A DNA stretch of 64,000 nt from Sodiomyces alkalinus F11 (taxonomy: Eukaryota; Ascomycota; Sordariomycetes; Glomerellales; Plectosphaerellaceae): NCBI RefSeq assembly GCF_003711515.1, contig NW_021167084.1, positions 94,482 through 158,481 on the forward strand, written 5' to 3'. The position numbers were made by a program, and so were the translations under genes. Each line of letters begins with the position of its first letter. Position 1 is the first letter of the stretch. Under the pieces are notes generated by a model. It was not told the DNA's origin. It searched no databases and worked only from the letters and a program-made list of their open reading frames with translations. Below, piece by piece: positions 34,198-46,690 of the stretch.

Positions 34198-36320
34198 ATG
34201 ACCCACGGCATCAAGGCTCGCTCGCTGAGCTCCCTCAATTTCCTTGCCGCCAATCCTCCGCAGTACCCTGTCAACCCGACCGAAGAAAAGCAGGAGCCCC
34301 TCATTCTCTACATTGCCCGTGTCCCTGGCGGTCAAGGTAAGTGAAGTCCATCTCCTCATTCCAGTATCTCGAGCCTCATCTCATGAGAAACCCTCTTTTA
34401 ACCCCATCTCCAGATGTATTTCTTACCCCTTCGAAACCCCAGCTCAAGAATGTCACGTCGGAGGATGTCAATAACTCGTTCTACTACATTCACCTCGAGC
34501 AACCTGGCGAATCGCCCCTGCCATCTCCACCCTCCCGTGGTGCAGACACCCCCAGATCCAGCTTCGACGACAGCGGCCGCGTCGTTCCTGACCGGATTCC
34601 ACGAAAACCTTTGCCGCCCGGGGCGAAGGTCATTCCGTCAGGGAGCACCACCACGACCATCGCCAGCCCGAAGGATGAAGTCTCTCCACCGCCAAAACCA
34701 CCGCGGCACAGGGGGCAGCAGCTGCCGCATCAGGAGAACCAGGCAGAACCGTGGCATCGAGGGAACCATGAGCAACTGAAGGGGCAGCAGCAGCACGAGA
34801 AACAATACTTACACCCGCCTCACCCGAGACCCTGGAGTGCACAAGCCGAACCCCCGAGGCAGACGACGAGTGACGGACGTCCGAGACCCCAGAGCGCACA
34901 GTCACTCAGATGGTCAGGAGACGGGAAGAATTTCTACTCGGTCGAAGATCCTCCCGACCTCCCGACCAGTCCCAGATCACCTGGCAGGCCCCTTGGGCCA
35001 CGACCCCCACCTACTCAGCGCATGTCGGCCTCGGATCATGACATCCTGCGATCAAGGGCACCACCTCTCCAACCACACGGCGAACCGAACGTTGAACCGT
35101 TCGTTAGCGCCTCTGCTCCGCGACGCCTACCGCCACGCCCCGCCGCTCGGTCTCGCCCTACGTCCCGTTCCCCGTCTCCCGTCCGGTTCCACAACTCCGT
35201 CGCCGTCCCTTACACCCTCCAACTCATCCGCCGCGACCTGGCCACAGGTCACCAATGGAACGTCGCCAGCATCACCTCGTCCCGGCTCGAGTCGTCCCTC
35301 GACGACGAGTACGAGTACACCGATTTCGACACGGCCGGCCTGGGCACCCAAGATCGCCGCCGCACAACGAGCGCCCCGCAGCCCGAAATCGACATCACCG
35401 TTCAGACGTCCGGGTATGCCAAGTTCAGGGGCATGCCAAGTCGTAAAGGGGCTGAAGCCGCGAAACTGTCTATCGTCGGTGGCGCCGGCTCGGGCGGAAG
35501 CCATGTCTCGCTCCCCCCTCCGGGTCCATCGGCATCCGGGGCAGACGAAGTGGGCAGCGTCCGCAGCGTCCGCAGCGGCCAGCCGGGATTCGGAACTGGG
35601 TTCTTTCATAGGCGGCTCGTCATGACCTATACAAAGACTTGGGCCGCCGGACTTCGCGAGAAGCTTTCCACGATCAACAGCACCGAAGACGGGGACAACC
35701 AGCAGCAGGCGGAGCAGGCGGAGCAGCCATGGCGCCGGGGACACGAGCGAAATGCTAGCAGCATCTCGGCGACGTCATACGAATCCGTGCAATCGCACGA
35801 CGACCCGTCCACGAATGCAGACTCGGGAGGCAACAACATCATCACGGCACCGGGCCACGGCCTTCGCCCGAAGGGATACATGTTCACCTCCCCCTGGCAC
35901 GGCACGTGTTGCTTCCGCACCGGCAACGGCGGCCGTAGCCTCAAGCTCCGCCACTCCCTCTCGGACTGCAATCCCACCTCGGCGCAACACGCCAGCAGCA
36001 GGGGTGCTACCGTGGACGTGAGCGAACTCCGGTTTAATCTGCCGGGGAGGGAGCTCTTCTCCTCGAAAACCAAGGACAAGGCGGGTCACCTTGGGCGTCT
36101 CATCCGCGGGGGCAGGAGCAGAGACGGTGATGACGATGAAGACGATGACGAGCCTTGGGATCCCACTAGCCTGGGTAGGGAGAAGGCTGGTGGAGGGAAT
36201 CGCGGGAAGCGCGCCAAGCTTGGAAAGCTGATTATCTACCCCGAGGGCCTGAAGATGCTCGACTTGGTGGTGGCGGCAAATATGGGCGTGTGGTGGGGAG
36301 CCTGGGAAAGGAGTTTCTAG
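34198..36320 (+). CDS. Proline-rich, mostly disordered protein of unknown function
   Basis: Exons 34,198-34,336 and 34,414-36,320 are joined across a 77-nt intron (GTAAGT..CCAG), giving 681 aa. The start has a strong fungal context (GCCACCATGAC). The N-terminus (THGIKARSLSSLNFL, then LILYIARVPGG and NNSFYYIHLEQPGE) looks ordered. A long Pro/Arg/Ser/Gln-rich stretch follows (about 75-330). The C-terminal third contains a more ordered block, FMFTSPWHGTCCF-like with a Cys-Cys pair, an RFNLPGRELF motif, an acidic GDDDEDDDEPWDP run and KLIIYPEGLKMLDLVVAANMG near the end. I recognise no family; the ordered ends with a disordered middle suggest a scaffold-type protein. No membrane segment. Confidence 0.65.
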
Positions 36321-36867
36321 GCCGACCGGAGAGGGAAAACAAGACCAAGACCTGAACGTCATGACGAAGGCGCAAAGGCGTTGGCACATGAAGCGTTACC
36401 GTCGCATCCTACTTACACACCTTGGATAGAGGGTCCCTACTATTACGACCAACTTAGCATCGGCATCAGCACGCAAAATAGGACGTCATGTCTTAATAAA
36501 TCAGAATGGCTATTCTCTACCCTTTTCATCTTGTCAACTGCAATCACACCGTTTCGCACGACCAAAATGCAATTCGAGGAACAAAGAAAAATAGCATGCC
36601 AAGAAGCTTGCCTTGATATGTACACAACTACACCGTCCACGTCCCCACCACCCGTATCAAGTTTCTTTTGCGTCTCGGATAGCTGTACATGGGCAGACAG
36701 GAAGGAGTTTTCTTTCATCCATCCTTCCACAAGTTCACGAAAACCATGCCTCGCTTCGGTTTCCTAACCCTACCCTCCCCTACCCTCACTACCCTCACTA
36801 CCACAAATACGCCGGCGCCACACCCATCTTCCTTCTCCAACGGAACAAACAGTTGTCCCCCCACTCT
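36321..36867. other. Convergent intergenic region
   Basis: The 3' ends of the proline-rich gene and of the complex I subunit gene face each other here. CCCTACCCTCA repeats occur near 36,770-36,800. No gene. Confidence 0.5.
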
Positions 36868-37673
36868 TTACCGGTAAGGGGCATCAGCCCGAATCGTAGC
36901 AGCCAGCTCGGGCTCCCACTTGTCGCCGTTGGCGAGCAGCTTCTCCTTGTTGTACAGCAGCTCCTCGCGGGTCTCGGTGGCGTACTCGGCGTTGGGGGAC
37001 TCGACGATGGCGTCGACGGGGCACGACTCCTGGCAGAAGCCGCAGTAGATGCACTTGGTCATGTCGATGTCGTAGCGCGTGGTGCGGCGGGAGCCGTCGG
37101 CGCGCTCCTCGGCCTCGATGGTGATGGCCTGGGCCGGGCACACGGCCTCGCAGAGCTTGCAGGCGATGCAGCGCTCTTCGCCCGAGGGGTAGCGCCGGAG
37201 GGCGTGTTCGCCGCGGAAGCGGGGGGAGATGGGGCCCTGACGTTTGATGTTAGTTGGGATTTGATTCGCCACCGTCGGCGTTCATTTTCATTTTCATTTT
37301 TCTTCTTTTCTTTCTTTGACCAGGGCACTGCAGGCCTCACCTTCTCAAAAGGATAGTAGATGGTATAAGGCGGCCGGAAGAACTGCTCCATCAGCAGGTA
37401 CATGCCGCGGAACATCTCGGTCATGAGGAAGTATTTGCCCAGCTTGTCGAACGTGCCCTCCTTCTCCTCGTCCCACCGCAGGTACGGCTTCTGGCGGAAC
37501 CCGGGCGGAGGCGGGCCGGCGGGCGTAGCGTAGCTTCGAGCCGGGACGGTTGTGGTTGCGGCGAGGAGTCGGTTCGCGAGGGCCGGGTTGGCCGCCGCGG
37601 CGCGGGCGAGGAGGAGGGTTCGGGTCGTCGCAGTGGCGAACATGGTCATTTGTCTGGTTGCGGGTGGTGCCAT
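36868..37673 (-). CDS. NDUFS8: NADH:ubiquinone oxidoreductase 23-kDa (TYKY) iron-sulfur subunit
   Basis: Two exons on the minus strand, 37,673-37,341 and 37,236-36,868, with a 104-nt phase-0 intron, encode 233 aa. The N-terminus is an Arg/Ala-rich mitochondrial presequence ([20 protein letters not shown], then RSYATPAG). Two classical [4Fe-4S] motifs follow: [12 protein letters not shown] (Cys134/137/140, Cys144) and [12 protein letters not shown] (Cys173/176/179, Cys183). Together they bind clusters N6a and N6b of the complex I peripheral arm, passing electrons toward the quinone site. The segment [20 protein letters not shown] is characteristic of this subunit. ATGs at 37,649 and 37,643 are alternative starts; 37,673 has A at -3. 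It is divergently transcribed from the mitochondrial ACP gene, itself a complex I component. Confidence 0.95.
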
Positions 37674-38180
37674 TGTCGAGACGGGGGGGGACGGCAAAAG
37701 GCACCCAATTGACACGACACGTCTGTCAACGGGAGGTTTTGAGGAGTGGGAGATTAGATTTGGTGGAGTGGCGGCCGAAGGGGGAGTTTTGACGAGACGG
37801 ACTCGAGCTTGACGTTATGCGTTATGGCCGGGAGCTTTTCGGTGCGGGATTACAACTCCCGGGAATTGATTGGCTGAGAGGTCCACGTGACGTCTCCCGT
37901 GATGTCGCCTCAAGTGAAGTGACGGTAAGTCAGCTGACTTCTCACGTGCCCTCCCAGCTAGTGCGTATCCCGTCCCCCAGCACCTCGGACAACCAAACGA
38001 GAAATTTATCACCATCAACACCCCTTCCAGACCCAAGTCCATCATAGCTCCCAAAGCTCCGCCCCTTTCGCCGCTAACCAATTCAACCCACGTCAATTGG
38101 TTTTCTTCTCTCGCGAACCGACTTCCCTTTTCCATCCCCCGTTTGTCGCAGAAAGAAAGAAGGGAAAAAAACAAGCCACC
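37674..38180. promoter_or_regulatory. Bidirectional promoter of two complex I genes
   Basis: 507 bases separate the start codons of the TYKY subunit (minus) and mitochondrial ACP (plus). It holds two CACGTG boxes (37,884-37,889, followed by ACGTC; 37,943-37,948), a reverse CCAAT (ATTGG at 37,868-37,872), a forward CCAAT (38,078-38,082) and another ATTGG at 38,096-38,100. CACGTG is a bHLH/Cbf1-type site and CCAAT is the Hap-complex site, which controls respiratory genes in fungi. Their use here is inferred. Confidence 0.6.
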
Positions 38181-38778
38181 ATGTTCCGCTCCGCCGTCCT
38201 CCGCACCGCCAGCGCCGCCGCGCGTGTCGCCCGCCCTTCCGTCGCCCTTCGAGCCCCCCTGGCACGGCAACCCGTGCTCGCCGCGTCTGCGCCCCGTCTC
38301 GTCGCCGCCTGGAAGCCTCTCGGCGTCCGGATGTACTCTGCCGGCGGTGCCCTGACCAAGAACGAGGTTGAGACTAGGATCACTACCCTTCTGAACGGGT
38401 TTGATAAGGTCAACGACCCGAAGAACGTGCGTGCTCTCTCGCCCCCTGATTTCCATTCGTTACAACCCTTCGGGAACTCTCTTGCTAACGAATGGTGAAT
38501 ATCTACAGATCACCTCCTCCGCCCACTTCGCCAACGACCTCGGTCTCGACAGCCTTGACGCCGTCGAGGTCGTCATGGCCATCGAGGAGGAGTTCAGCAT
38601 CGAGATCCCCGACAAGGACGCCGATACCATCCACTCGGGTACGTTTACCCATTCCATTTCTCCGTTCCTCTGGACCCTGTCTCGATCTACGACGTCTTTT
38701 TTCATGCGGATGATCACTAACAGCCCCAAAGTCAACCAGGCCGTCGAATACATCCTCAGCCAGCCCGATGCGCAGTAA
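38181..38778 (+). CDS. Mitochondrial acyl carrier protein (complex I subunit)
   Basis: Three exons, 38,181-38,426, 38,509-38,638 and 38,732-38,778, encode 140 aa. A basic, Ala/Arg-rich presequence ending near [10 protein letters not shown] targets the matrix. The ACP fold follows: [17 protein letters not shown], then [24 protein letters not shown] with the phosphopantetheine serine at Ser97 of the DSL motif, then [11 protein letters not shown]. Mitochondrial ACP carries growing acyl chains for type II fatty acid synthesis and lipoate supply, and binds LYR proteins in complex I and Fe-S assembly. The third exon uses an AAAG acceptor, which restores [11 protein letters not shown]; the nearer AACAG acceptor would shift the frame. 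The start has a strong context (GCCACCATG). Head-to-head with the TYKY subunit gene. Confidence 0.93.
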
Positions 38779-40426
38779 GCGAGCCAAAGTTTTGCGGGAA
38801 GCAGGAGAGGGGGGACGAAGGAGACAAATGCGATGTATAATACCAATCTGCCTGCCTGCCTGATTTTTATTTGGTCAAAGGTTGACGGAACTATCACACC
38901 ATTCATTCGCATAGATATCAGGGATGAAAAAGAGAAGACTTGGCGGAAGGCATTGGTGCTGCGAATGGCGGCGGCTCGAGTAGCACGAGCTTTTCTCCGT
39001 CTGTTTATCATCCGTCTTGAAAGGAGAAGATGGAAGTTGCGCGGATGTGCCACATGTGGTCGGGGACAAGCTGGTTCAACCACGGGGCGTGGCCATCTGG
39101 CAACGCAGATGCGCACAAGCAACGGTTCACCTCCTCGAAGAGAGCATAACGCGAGGAGGGGGGCGGGGGCTTGCTGTGCCTTGTATTAGTGTATAGAGAT
39201 TGTTTCTTGTCGCAGTCGCCGTCGCCGTCGCAGTGACTGGCTCCTTGTTCTTTGTTCTTCTCACCCTGCCTGTGTATTCCGATCGCTCTGGGTCTTATCT
39301 CGGATTCGATCCGGAAGAGACGACTACAAATCTCTCGCGAAATGCTCATCTCACAGTGACTGCGTGGTCCGGTCCAAATGCCCCAACCCAACTTCCAGGC
39401 AGCATGTACGAATACAGGGAGTTCTCGCGAGTAAGCATAAACCACCTTCATATTTCCAGACCGGAGACCCATATACATATACAGTTCGACGACCTTGGTC
39501 AATCCGAAGCTGGCGTTCCATAAAGACACGCAATCCGCTCGGAGCCATCCATCCGCAAACGCAACCCTTCCCAAAGAAATACAACCCCGCCGACCAGATT
39601 TCCCCAGAGCAGCCAAAAAGCAAAAGCAAAGCGCGGAAGTCGAATAAATAGGACCCTCAAGGCTCGTAAGAAAGTCTGCCCTGGGGGATACCGGCATCCC
39701 AGCTCGGGACTCACAACAGCATTATGGCGGTGGCATTCCCTCGCGTCTCCCTTGCCTATATGCCTATCTGAAAGATTCATCGTTGGGAAGAGGCAGAGAC
39801 TATGGGAAGAGAAGGGAAAATAAAAAGTAAACTTGAAATTGAAATTGAAAACAAACCCAGAAGAATCCGGGCGAATGAAATTCAACTCCCCGCGACTCCA
39901 TATGCGGTGCGTATATAGCGACGAACCCCCCCGTCCCAGCCAACACCCAATGTGTAAAAGATTTCCGGTCCTGTGGACATTTGTTTCCATGTACCTCAAA
40001 GTAGTTCTTCGTTGTGGGGGGTTTTTTTTAATGACCGTTCCGTCTCAGAGCTGTAAATTTTTCCATGTCTTCCCGCTTTGTGTTGAAGAAAAAAGGGGAG
40101 AAAGTTGTCTCTCGCCTCTGACGCCGGGAGGAGAAAATCCCCCCAAAAAATAAAAATAAAAAGAAAGGGAAATTTGAACGATAAGTTATCAAGATGTCAT
40201 TGCAAGTCGTGTTAACCATCATGGGGGATTCGTAGACGCCTTGATGATTTGGTCGTGCAGCTCATGCCTTGTCGGTGAACCGGGGAGCCGGGGGTGGAAG
40301 AGTCAAAGAAACTCCCTACCAATCCCCCCGACCGTATGTACCATCGCTATGCTTTTCGTCGTATCAGAAAAGAAAAGAGGGGTTTTTTTTTCTTCTTCTC
40401 TCTTCGTCTGCCTCGGCTCATTACCA
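38779..40426. other. Convergent intergenic region, no gene supported
   Basis: It lies between the ACP gene and the CCCH gene, which is on the opposite strand. Short frames overlap on both strands (for example 39,008-39,697 minus) without family features. 3' untranslated sequence of both genes is the likely content. Confidence 0.5.
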
Positions 40427-42852
40427 TCATCGTCCGCCCACGGTCTCCACAGTCACTGAAGGCTCGCGGGACTCCTTGGCGAGGCCGGACCCGGACGTTG
40501 ATGTCGTTTTACCGGACAGGACACCTGCATAGCTCCATCCTGTCCCGGCCACACCGAGGCCGGACGAGGCTCGCTTTCTTTGTCTGGCCGACTGCTGCTC
40601 ATCGCCATCTTCCTCCATGCTGAACACAAAGGCGGGATCCTCCTCGTCGACAGGAGTAGTAAAACGTCCCGAGGAGCCGATGGAACCGCTCGACACGTGT
40701 CGCTCCATGGCTCTCTCGCGTTCCCTGCCGACAGGGCCGATGGCACCGTTCCCGGGCGTGCGACCCACGGCCATCATGGGGTGGAGCCGCGGGCTGTTGT
40801 TATTGAGGCTGTCGTCCCCGAGCAGGCGGGTTCGTTGCAGCTGCTGGGTGAGAGCCGAGGCGGAATCGCTGCCCGACCGGCTGCCGGGGGTCGTCCGGCT
40901 GGAGATGCTGCCGACGCCAACAAGGCCACTGCTGCCGTTGCCCATTCCGTTGGAGAGGACCGAGTTGCGCAGCGGGCTGCCGACGTGGCCGAAGGCCGAA
41001 GGGGCGCGCTTGTTGGTGGTGCGACCGGCGTCGAGTTCTTCCTCCTTCTGGCGCTGGAACAGGGGTCCCCACCGGCTGGGGCTCGCGCCGGCCATGGGGC
41101 TGCCGAACTTGACGGCGTTCTCGCCTCCGAACTCGGCATCGGCGGCGCGCAGTGACCCCCTTCGTGCTTTCTCGGCCGGGGTCAGGAGGTCCTGTAGGTT
41201 CTGGGGCAGGTAGTCCTCCTCGTAGAAGGCGAACTCGGCGTCCCAGTCACGGTCCACCGTCGGCTTCGGGAGGCTGGAGCTCATCATCTTAGGTCTAGCA
41301 TAGCGGCTCGAGTGCATGGGTCGGCGGCCAAAGTACTCCTCGCCCAGGCCCACGGGCGCACTAGGCGGGCTGGTGCCGGCGGCGGCACTGGAGGTGGAGA
41401 GATATTCGCTGCCGCCAAAGGCCGAGTTATGGAGGCTCTTGAGGGTGTCGGAGGTACGGGTATCTTTCGCACTGCTGAGTGAAGGGGAGGGCGAGTCGAT
41501 GCCAAACTTGGAGGGCACGGACGAGGGCCAGGGCGCGGCGGGATATCGGGCGGCGTTGGAGATGCCTTGGGAGTCGAAGGAAGCCGGTAGCGGCGCATCG
41601 AGCACGGAGAGAGTCTTGCCGTTGCCGTTGCCGTTGCCGTTGACGGGCGAAAGGGCGAGGAGGCCCAGCCTCGAAGGATCATCGTCACGCGGGGAGCCGT
41701 AGGTCGAGCCGGCAAGAGAGTAGGCGGCGGCGTCAGCAGAGGGGAGGCCGTTCTCCAGGCTCGGCTGGCGCCCGAGCTGGTGAGGCTGGCGATTCTCGGG
41801 GTAGGGGTATGTCGGGGTATAGGGAGGTACACCATCGTGGTAAAGACCCGAGGTCAAGGCGCTTGTGGTGGTGGTGGTGGTGGTGGTGGCGGCGTGGTTA
41901 TAGGCGGTGGTAGTTGGTGCTGTCGGGTTGGTTCGACCAGCGAGGCCGATGGGAACAGCGCCGATGGTGACGCCATTCTTTCCGTAGTTTATACGCCGAC
42001 CATCGGGGAGTACGTGAATGTTGGCACACTTGGGACCGAATTTGCAGTTGCCCTATGTGATGGGAGAGGGAAAATGGTCAGCTCGGGGATTTTCGGCGAT
42101 AACGGCAATTGGAGTGAGAGGTGGGAGGTGGGAGGTGGGAAGTGGTCTGTGTAACCGAGGGGCAATGCAATGTGGGCGGGCCGTTGATTTGGAATGGGAA
42201 GGAGGCTGGATCATCCCGATGATCCCCCCCCCGCGGTGCTTCTTTGCATTGCGATCCAAGACCTAGGACCTGAGACCCGAGACAGGGAGGCGGTAGAATA
42301 GAAGGCAGATCGAGACAATGAAGCGGGAGGCGGGAACGTACCTTGGCGAAATACTTGCAGACCGTCTCAGCGGAAGCACCGAGATCGTGGCTAAAGGGAC
42401 AGGCATTCCCGGCCTGACAGGCACCCTGACGATAGAATTTGCAGGGGACGTGAGAAGTATCTGGAGGAGGAGAAGAAGAAGAAGAAGATCAGATTAGCAC
42501 AGAAGAAGCAGGCAGAGGTGACGAGAGGGAGTCGAGGGGCATGGCACGTCATCGCATGTGGCACGTTGCACCTTTGCACGTTGCAGCTTGCACGCGATGG
42601 GAGAAGGCACGACAGGAGTAGATCGGCAGAATAGGAAAAACGGGGACAGGGAAGAGGGAAGAAAAAGAATATATATGAAGAAAAAGAAGAAAAAACAAGG
42701 ACCGGGTGGAGTGACGTACTCGGTGGGCTTCTCGGGCCCTCGAATCTCTGTGTGGAAGGCGGTAACGGTCCCATTACGGGTGGCGCATGTCCATTTGGCG
42801 AAGCAATGCTGAGGCTGCCCGAGCGCATATGGCGATACTCGGTCGAAGGCAT
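40427..42852 (-). CDS. CCCH-type zinc finger protein with two tandem fingers
   Basis: Three exons on the minus strand, 42,852-42,720, 42,460-42,342 and 42,052-40,427, encode 625 aa. The two introns are long for this window (259 and 289 nt, GTACGT donors). Two fingers of spacing C-x7-C-x5-C-x3-H are encoded across the exon 2/3 junction: Cys51-Cys59-Cys65-His69 (CKFYRQGACQAGNACPFSH) and Cys79-Cys87-Cys93-His97 (CKYFAKGNCKFGPKCANIH). LPDGRRINYGKNGV follows, then a poly-Thr run coded by an ACC microsatellite. The remaining ~480 residues are Ser/Pro/Gly-rich and disordered, with one ordered acidic stretch (DAEFAFYEEDYLPQNLQDLLTPAEKARRGS). Such fingers bind RNA; the arrangement recalls yeast Lee1-like proteins. 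The upstream region (42,853 on) has long simple repeats. Confidence 0.85.
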
Positions 42853-44460
42853 GATGGAGGAGGAGAGAAGAAGAAGAGAAGGGACGAAGGGAGAGTGTGA
42901 GAGACAGAGAGAGGGAATTGGGAGGGGAGAAGAGGGGAGGGAAGGGTGGGAAGAGACGGGGAAACAGGAGCTGAGGTCGAAGGAACCGGTGTGTGATGCG
43001 TGTTGTAGTATGTGGTGTGTGGTGCGTGGTGTGTGGTGTCTGGTGTGTGGTGTCTGGTGTGTGTATGTATGGAGGCAAGTTCAAGGGCCGGGTCGGTCGT
43101 ACAGGTGAGAAGAGGATGATTGGGAATTGGTGGACGATTACGGGATAAGGTGGGGGGAGGTCCAAAGCGAGGCGGGGGATACAATTGTGTGAATGAAGTG
43201 TACAAGAAGATGTAGGATCATGTGTATTATGGGGTGGGTCAATGATGGTGTCAATAGAGGGAGTTTGGTGAATGGTCTTAATAATAAAAGACCAATAGAC
43301 AACTCCCGATGTACCAGGCGCCGAGGCAGAGGTATCGTGGGTGTCCGTACGGAGTGTCCGTAGGTTCGTACTGTACTCCGTACCGCAAGGCAGGTAATTA
43401 CCTCGCGTGGGAGTGGTAATGGTAGTGGTAGTGGTAGTGGTAGTGGTAATGGTAATGGAAAGGTAGTCGGTAGCCGTAGCGGTGGTAGTGGTAGTGGTAC
43501 TGGTACTGGCAGTGGTGGTACTGTCCCTTCCTTGACACCCGCAGCGTCGGGCCCAACGTAGCAGGAGCGGGGAAATACTTGAAGAGCACTCGCAGATTGA
43601 GTCGGTTCTGGTTGAAAAGCCCAGCAAGCACGGAGTACCTTTCTTTTCCCCTTGTGCTCTGTCGGAATAGCGGCAAGCGACGGTTCTGTACCTATCAACA
43701 GGCACTGGGTTCCTTTGCGAGTCAGATTCTCTATGTCCCTTTTTCTTCTTCTTTTTTTCTTCTTTTTTCTTCTTTTTTCTTCTTCTTCAGCCACTAACGA
43801 CAGCCGTTTGACGGTTGATAGCGGACAGAGAGCTGTGGGGGAAACCCGGTTGACCGTTGATTGTGGTGGTGTGCTTCGTACTTCGCAAGTCTGCTTATGG
43901 ATTGATCTGGCTTGGCTGGCGCAAGGCGCTCGATGCGGGCGACCTACTGTCGATGTCGACGAATTGCGCAACAATTCGAACAAGCCACCGCCGTTTTTCT
44001 TCGCACAAAGCCCCGTCCTAGGTTGCAAGGCGGGAGGGATCGGGAAAAACGGGCCAGTCCGTTCAAAGTTGCCCTTGTGGATAGTCGTAACAGGCACGTT
44101 CCCCAGTGTTCAATATTCGGTCAAATATTCGGGGGACGAATCGGGTAGGCTCAACGACGGGTGCATACAGCGTCCTGCGTTCCCTCTTTCGGTAGCGATG
44201 GAATGAGCAGTGGGGGGGGGGGGGGAAGGTGATCGAATTCGACGGGACTGCGCCGTGTTTGATCTACGCTGCAGACCAGACTGTGCAGACCAGACGTATT
44301 GTCGTCCAGTGTGGGAGGACAGAGTGCAGATGTAATTCAATGTAGTATTCCGGTGAGTGGAAGCCGTGTGTCTTTAATAGGTCCGCTTCTGCTTTCGGGT
44401 GCCATTAATAATGCAATTCTCCTTGGCAGAGGTTAGAAGTTAGAACCTTGGACTCAATAG
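42853..44460. other. Upstream region of CCCH gene with several simple repeats
   Basis: It contains TGGTG-rich repeats at about 43,010-43,066, GGTAGT/GGTAAT repeats at about 43,410-43,460 with more to 43,515, a TTCTT-rich pyrimidine run at about 43,740-43,790 and a poly-G run near 44,211-44,224. The GTACGGAGT..ACTCCGTAC inverted pair is at 43,347-43,383. Long minus-strand frames here translate the repeats and are not supported as proteins. Confidence 0.55.
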
Positions 44461-46470
44461 TTAGACTTCTTTATGTATGCTCTCGTGTAAGACACGTGCA
44501 TCTTGGACGAGGCGGAGGGTGAACTCAGAACTGGAACAAGAGAAAGTGGGAATTCAGACATGTAGAATATTCCGTGGTCGACTCACCGACAGCGCAAGTC
44601 GAGAAGCTTCCTCGCCGAGGAAGGCAGGAAGGCCAACCGCCGATGAGGTCGATGACTGGTCCTCCATCTTCTTGTCAGCCCGGCCCGACAACGAGGCCAC
44701 GATAGGGCTTAGCTTTGTGGGCGGGGTAATTACCTACCTTGACGATTGTCGCAAAAGCGAAGTGAGTCCAACCTGGGCAATCTCGGGCGGAGGCGGAGGC
44801 GGATGACAGACGGGGGGGGGACGACTGGATGCGAACCAGGGGTTGGGTGGGCGCCTGCACTCACGGTCTCCCGTTGGCCTTTACCGACTGCCTGGTAAGC
44901 CGGTTTAGATGTTGACGGTTTGCCTTGTAGGCAACCAGAGTCCTAGAGAATGCAACAAGTCAAAAAAGGGTTGCCGAAATCAACGAGTGAATGCAAAATG
45001 AGAAGAAATAAAACGCGGTGGAGGAGGAACAGGGATGAAAATGATATACCAGACCCTGGGCGATGGGCGTCTTAAAAACAGAAGCGTACGTCTTACGTCT
45101 TGGGTCTCCGTCCCTCTCCAGTCTCCCTCCCCGAGTCCCTGGTGACTACTCCAGGTAGTCGTACTTTTTCACCTCTCCACCTCTCCGCCTCTCAATATCA
45201 CTATTCTTCATGTTCATCGCATATTCCGCACCATCCTCCCGAAATCTGGGCCCGACAGAAAGAGAGAGTCGTCGTCCTTCAGTGAACCGTGAGACCTACG
45301 CCGTAGTGATAGCACTGTCCATCCCTACTAGGCTACTCCACATACACGATACGCCCTCTCACGCCTGTTCTACAAGAGCCTCGTAGTACTGTCAACACGA
45401 CACAGGCTGACTATCTTCCCCCCAGGAATGGGCGGGCGCATGGTATTTCGGACATTCCCATCCTGAATCCTGTTTGATCATACGCCCCCTCCCCTCCGCT
45501 TCCCACAATATCCACACCCGTTCGACCTGCATGGCCTGGCCCCTCCTTGCTCTAGCTTTGGACACCCTCGGCAGAGGGCAACGACGCGACTGGTCGATCA
45601 CGCTGATGGCCCTCGACTTCCGACTCGTCCTCGACTGTTTCTGGAGTGTGGGTATCACTGTCGTAAGGACTCATCGACACTACAAGGTGGGCAGACAGGG
45701 AAGTAAAACAGAGCGACAGAGGGCAGAAACGGACAGGGAAGAGAGAGAGCGCTGCCTGCAAGGCCCCAGAGGACCTCCCAAACCTCCCCAGACCTCATAC
45801 ACTTGAGGCAGCCTCGTCAGAGGGGGGTGGGGGGATGGCTGAGACAACGACCATGAACGGGGCGTGTGGGTGGTTTTGCCCTTGGCATGTCCAGCTTCCC
45901 AACTCGTCGGTCTATCACGAGGCCAAATGGCCTGGCCTAAGGCGGCCTCAATGCTACAGCCGTGCAGGCGCAAGAAAAAGGAGAAGCAGAAGAAGGGTGG
46001 GGGGCAGGGGTCTGGTTAACTCTAGGTCGTCCTTCGTCCTCGTTCATGGCCTCTGAGCAGTGAGAAAGAACCCTTCCAGATCGACGACGACGCGGTGATC
46101 GCCCTTTGAGAGCAGTTCGCAGCAGCGACGTCGAAGCCCGGGTGGGGTTAGCCGTGGCCAAGGAAAAAGAGAAGGGGGTCGCGTAGATGTATCCCTTGGC
46201 CGTAATCGTCGAGTTCTCGATGGTGGCACTATGCAGTCAGCCGGTTTGAGGAAAGCCCCGTGCCACGACCTGTCGCCTGTTGTAAACTTGTGATATTTCA
46301 GTCGACTCATCCACGGCCCCGGGCCTTTGACTTTGTACGTAAATGAAAAGAATAAAAATAAAATAAAATAAAAAATAAAAAAATATAAATACAAAAGCGA
46401 ATAATAAGCAGGACTTCATACGACGTATGGTAGATCATGTGATGATGCAAAGTCCTGCCATCCCCGCAAA
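44461..46470. other. Intergenic, no gene supported
   Basis: Only short open frames with no family features. A/T-rich simple sequence lies at about 46,345-46,400. Confidence 0.45.
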
Positions 46471-46587
46471 GTGCAGTGAGTGCAGTGAGTGCAGTGAGTG
46501 CAGTGAGTGCAGTGAGTGCAGTGAGTGCAGTGAGTGCAGTGAGTGCAGTGAGTGCAGTGAGTGCAGTGAGTGCAGTGAGTGCAGTGA
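46471..46587 (+). repeat. 13 perfect copies of a 9-bp unit (GTGCAGTGA)
   Basis: 117 bases of exact tandem repeat. It is a multiple of three and free of stops in several frames, so repeat peptides such as (Ser-Leu-His)n or (Leu-Thr-Ala)n appear on the minus strand. No gene context supports translation. Confidence 0.95.
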
Positions 46588-46690
46588 GATGTGATGTGAC
46601 CAGATTCTGTGCGATCCGTTTTTCCGCCGATTCGGATCGCAGGAACATCTGGTGTACATATGCTGCGTAATCAACACGAGTCTAGGTACC

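Noticed and set aside
33141..34340. 399-codon frame upstream of the proline-rich protein
   Set aside because: Runs through a promoter pyrimidine tract and the real first exon in another frame; no domain. The spliced model from 34,198 explains the coding signal.
42494..43705. 403-codon minus-strand frame upstream of and overlapping the CCCH gene
   Set aside because: Mostly translated simple repeats (poly-Thr, His-Thr-Pro). It reads the real first exon in another frame and the intron.
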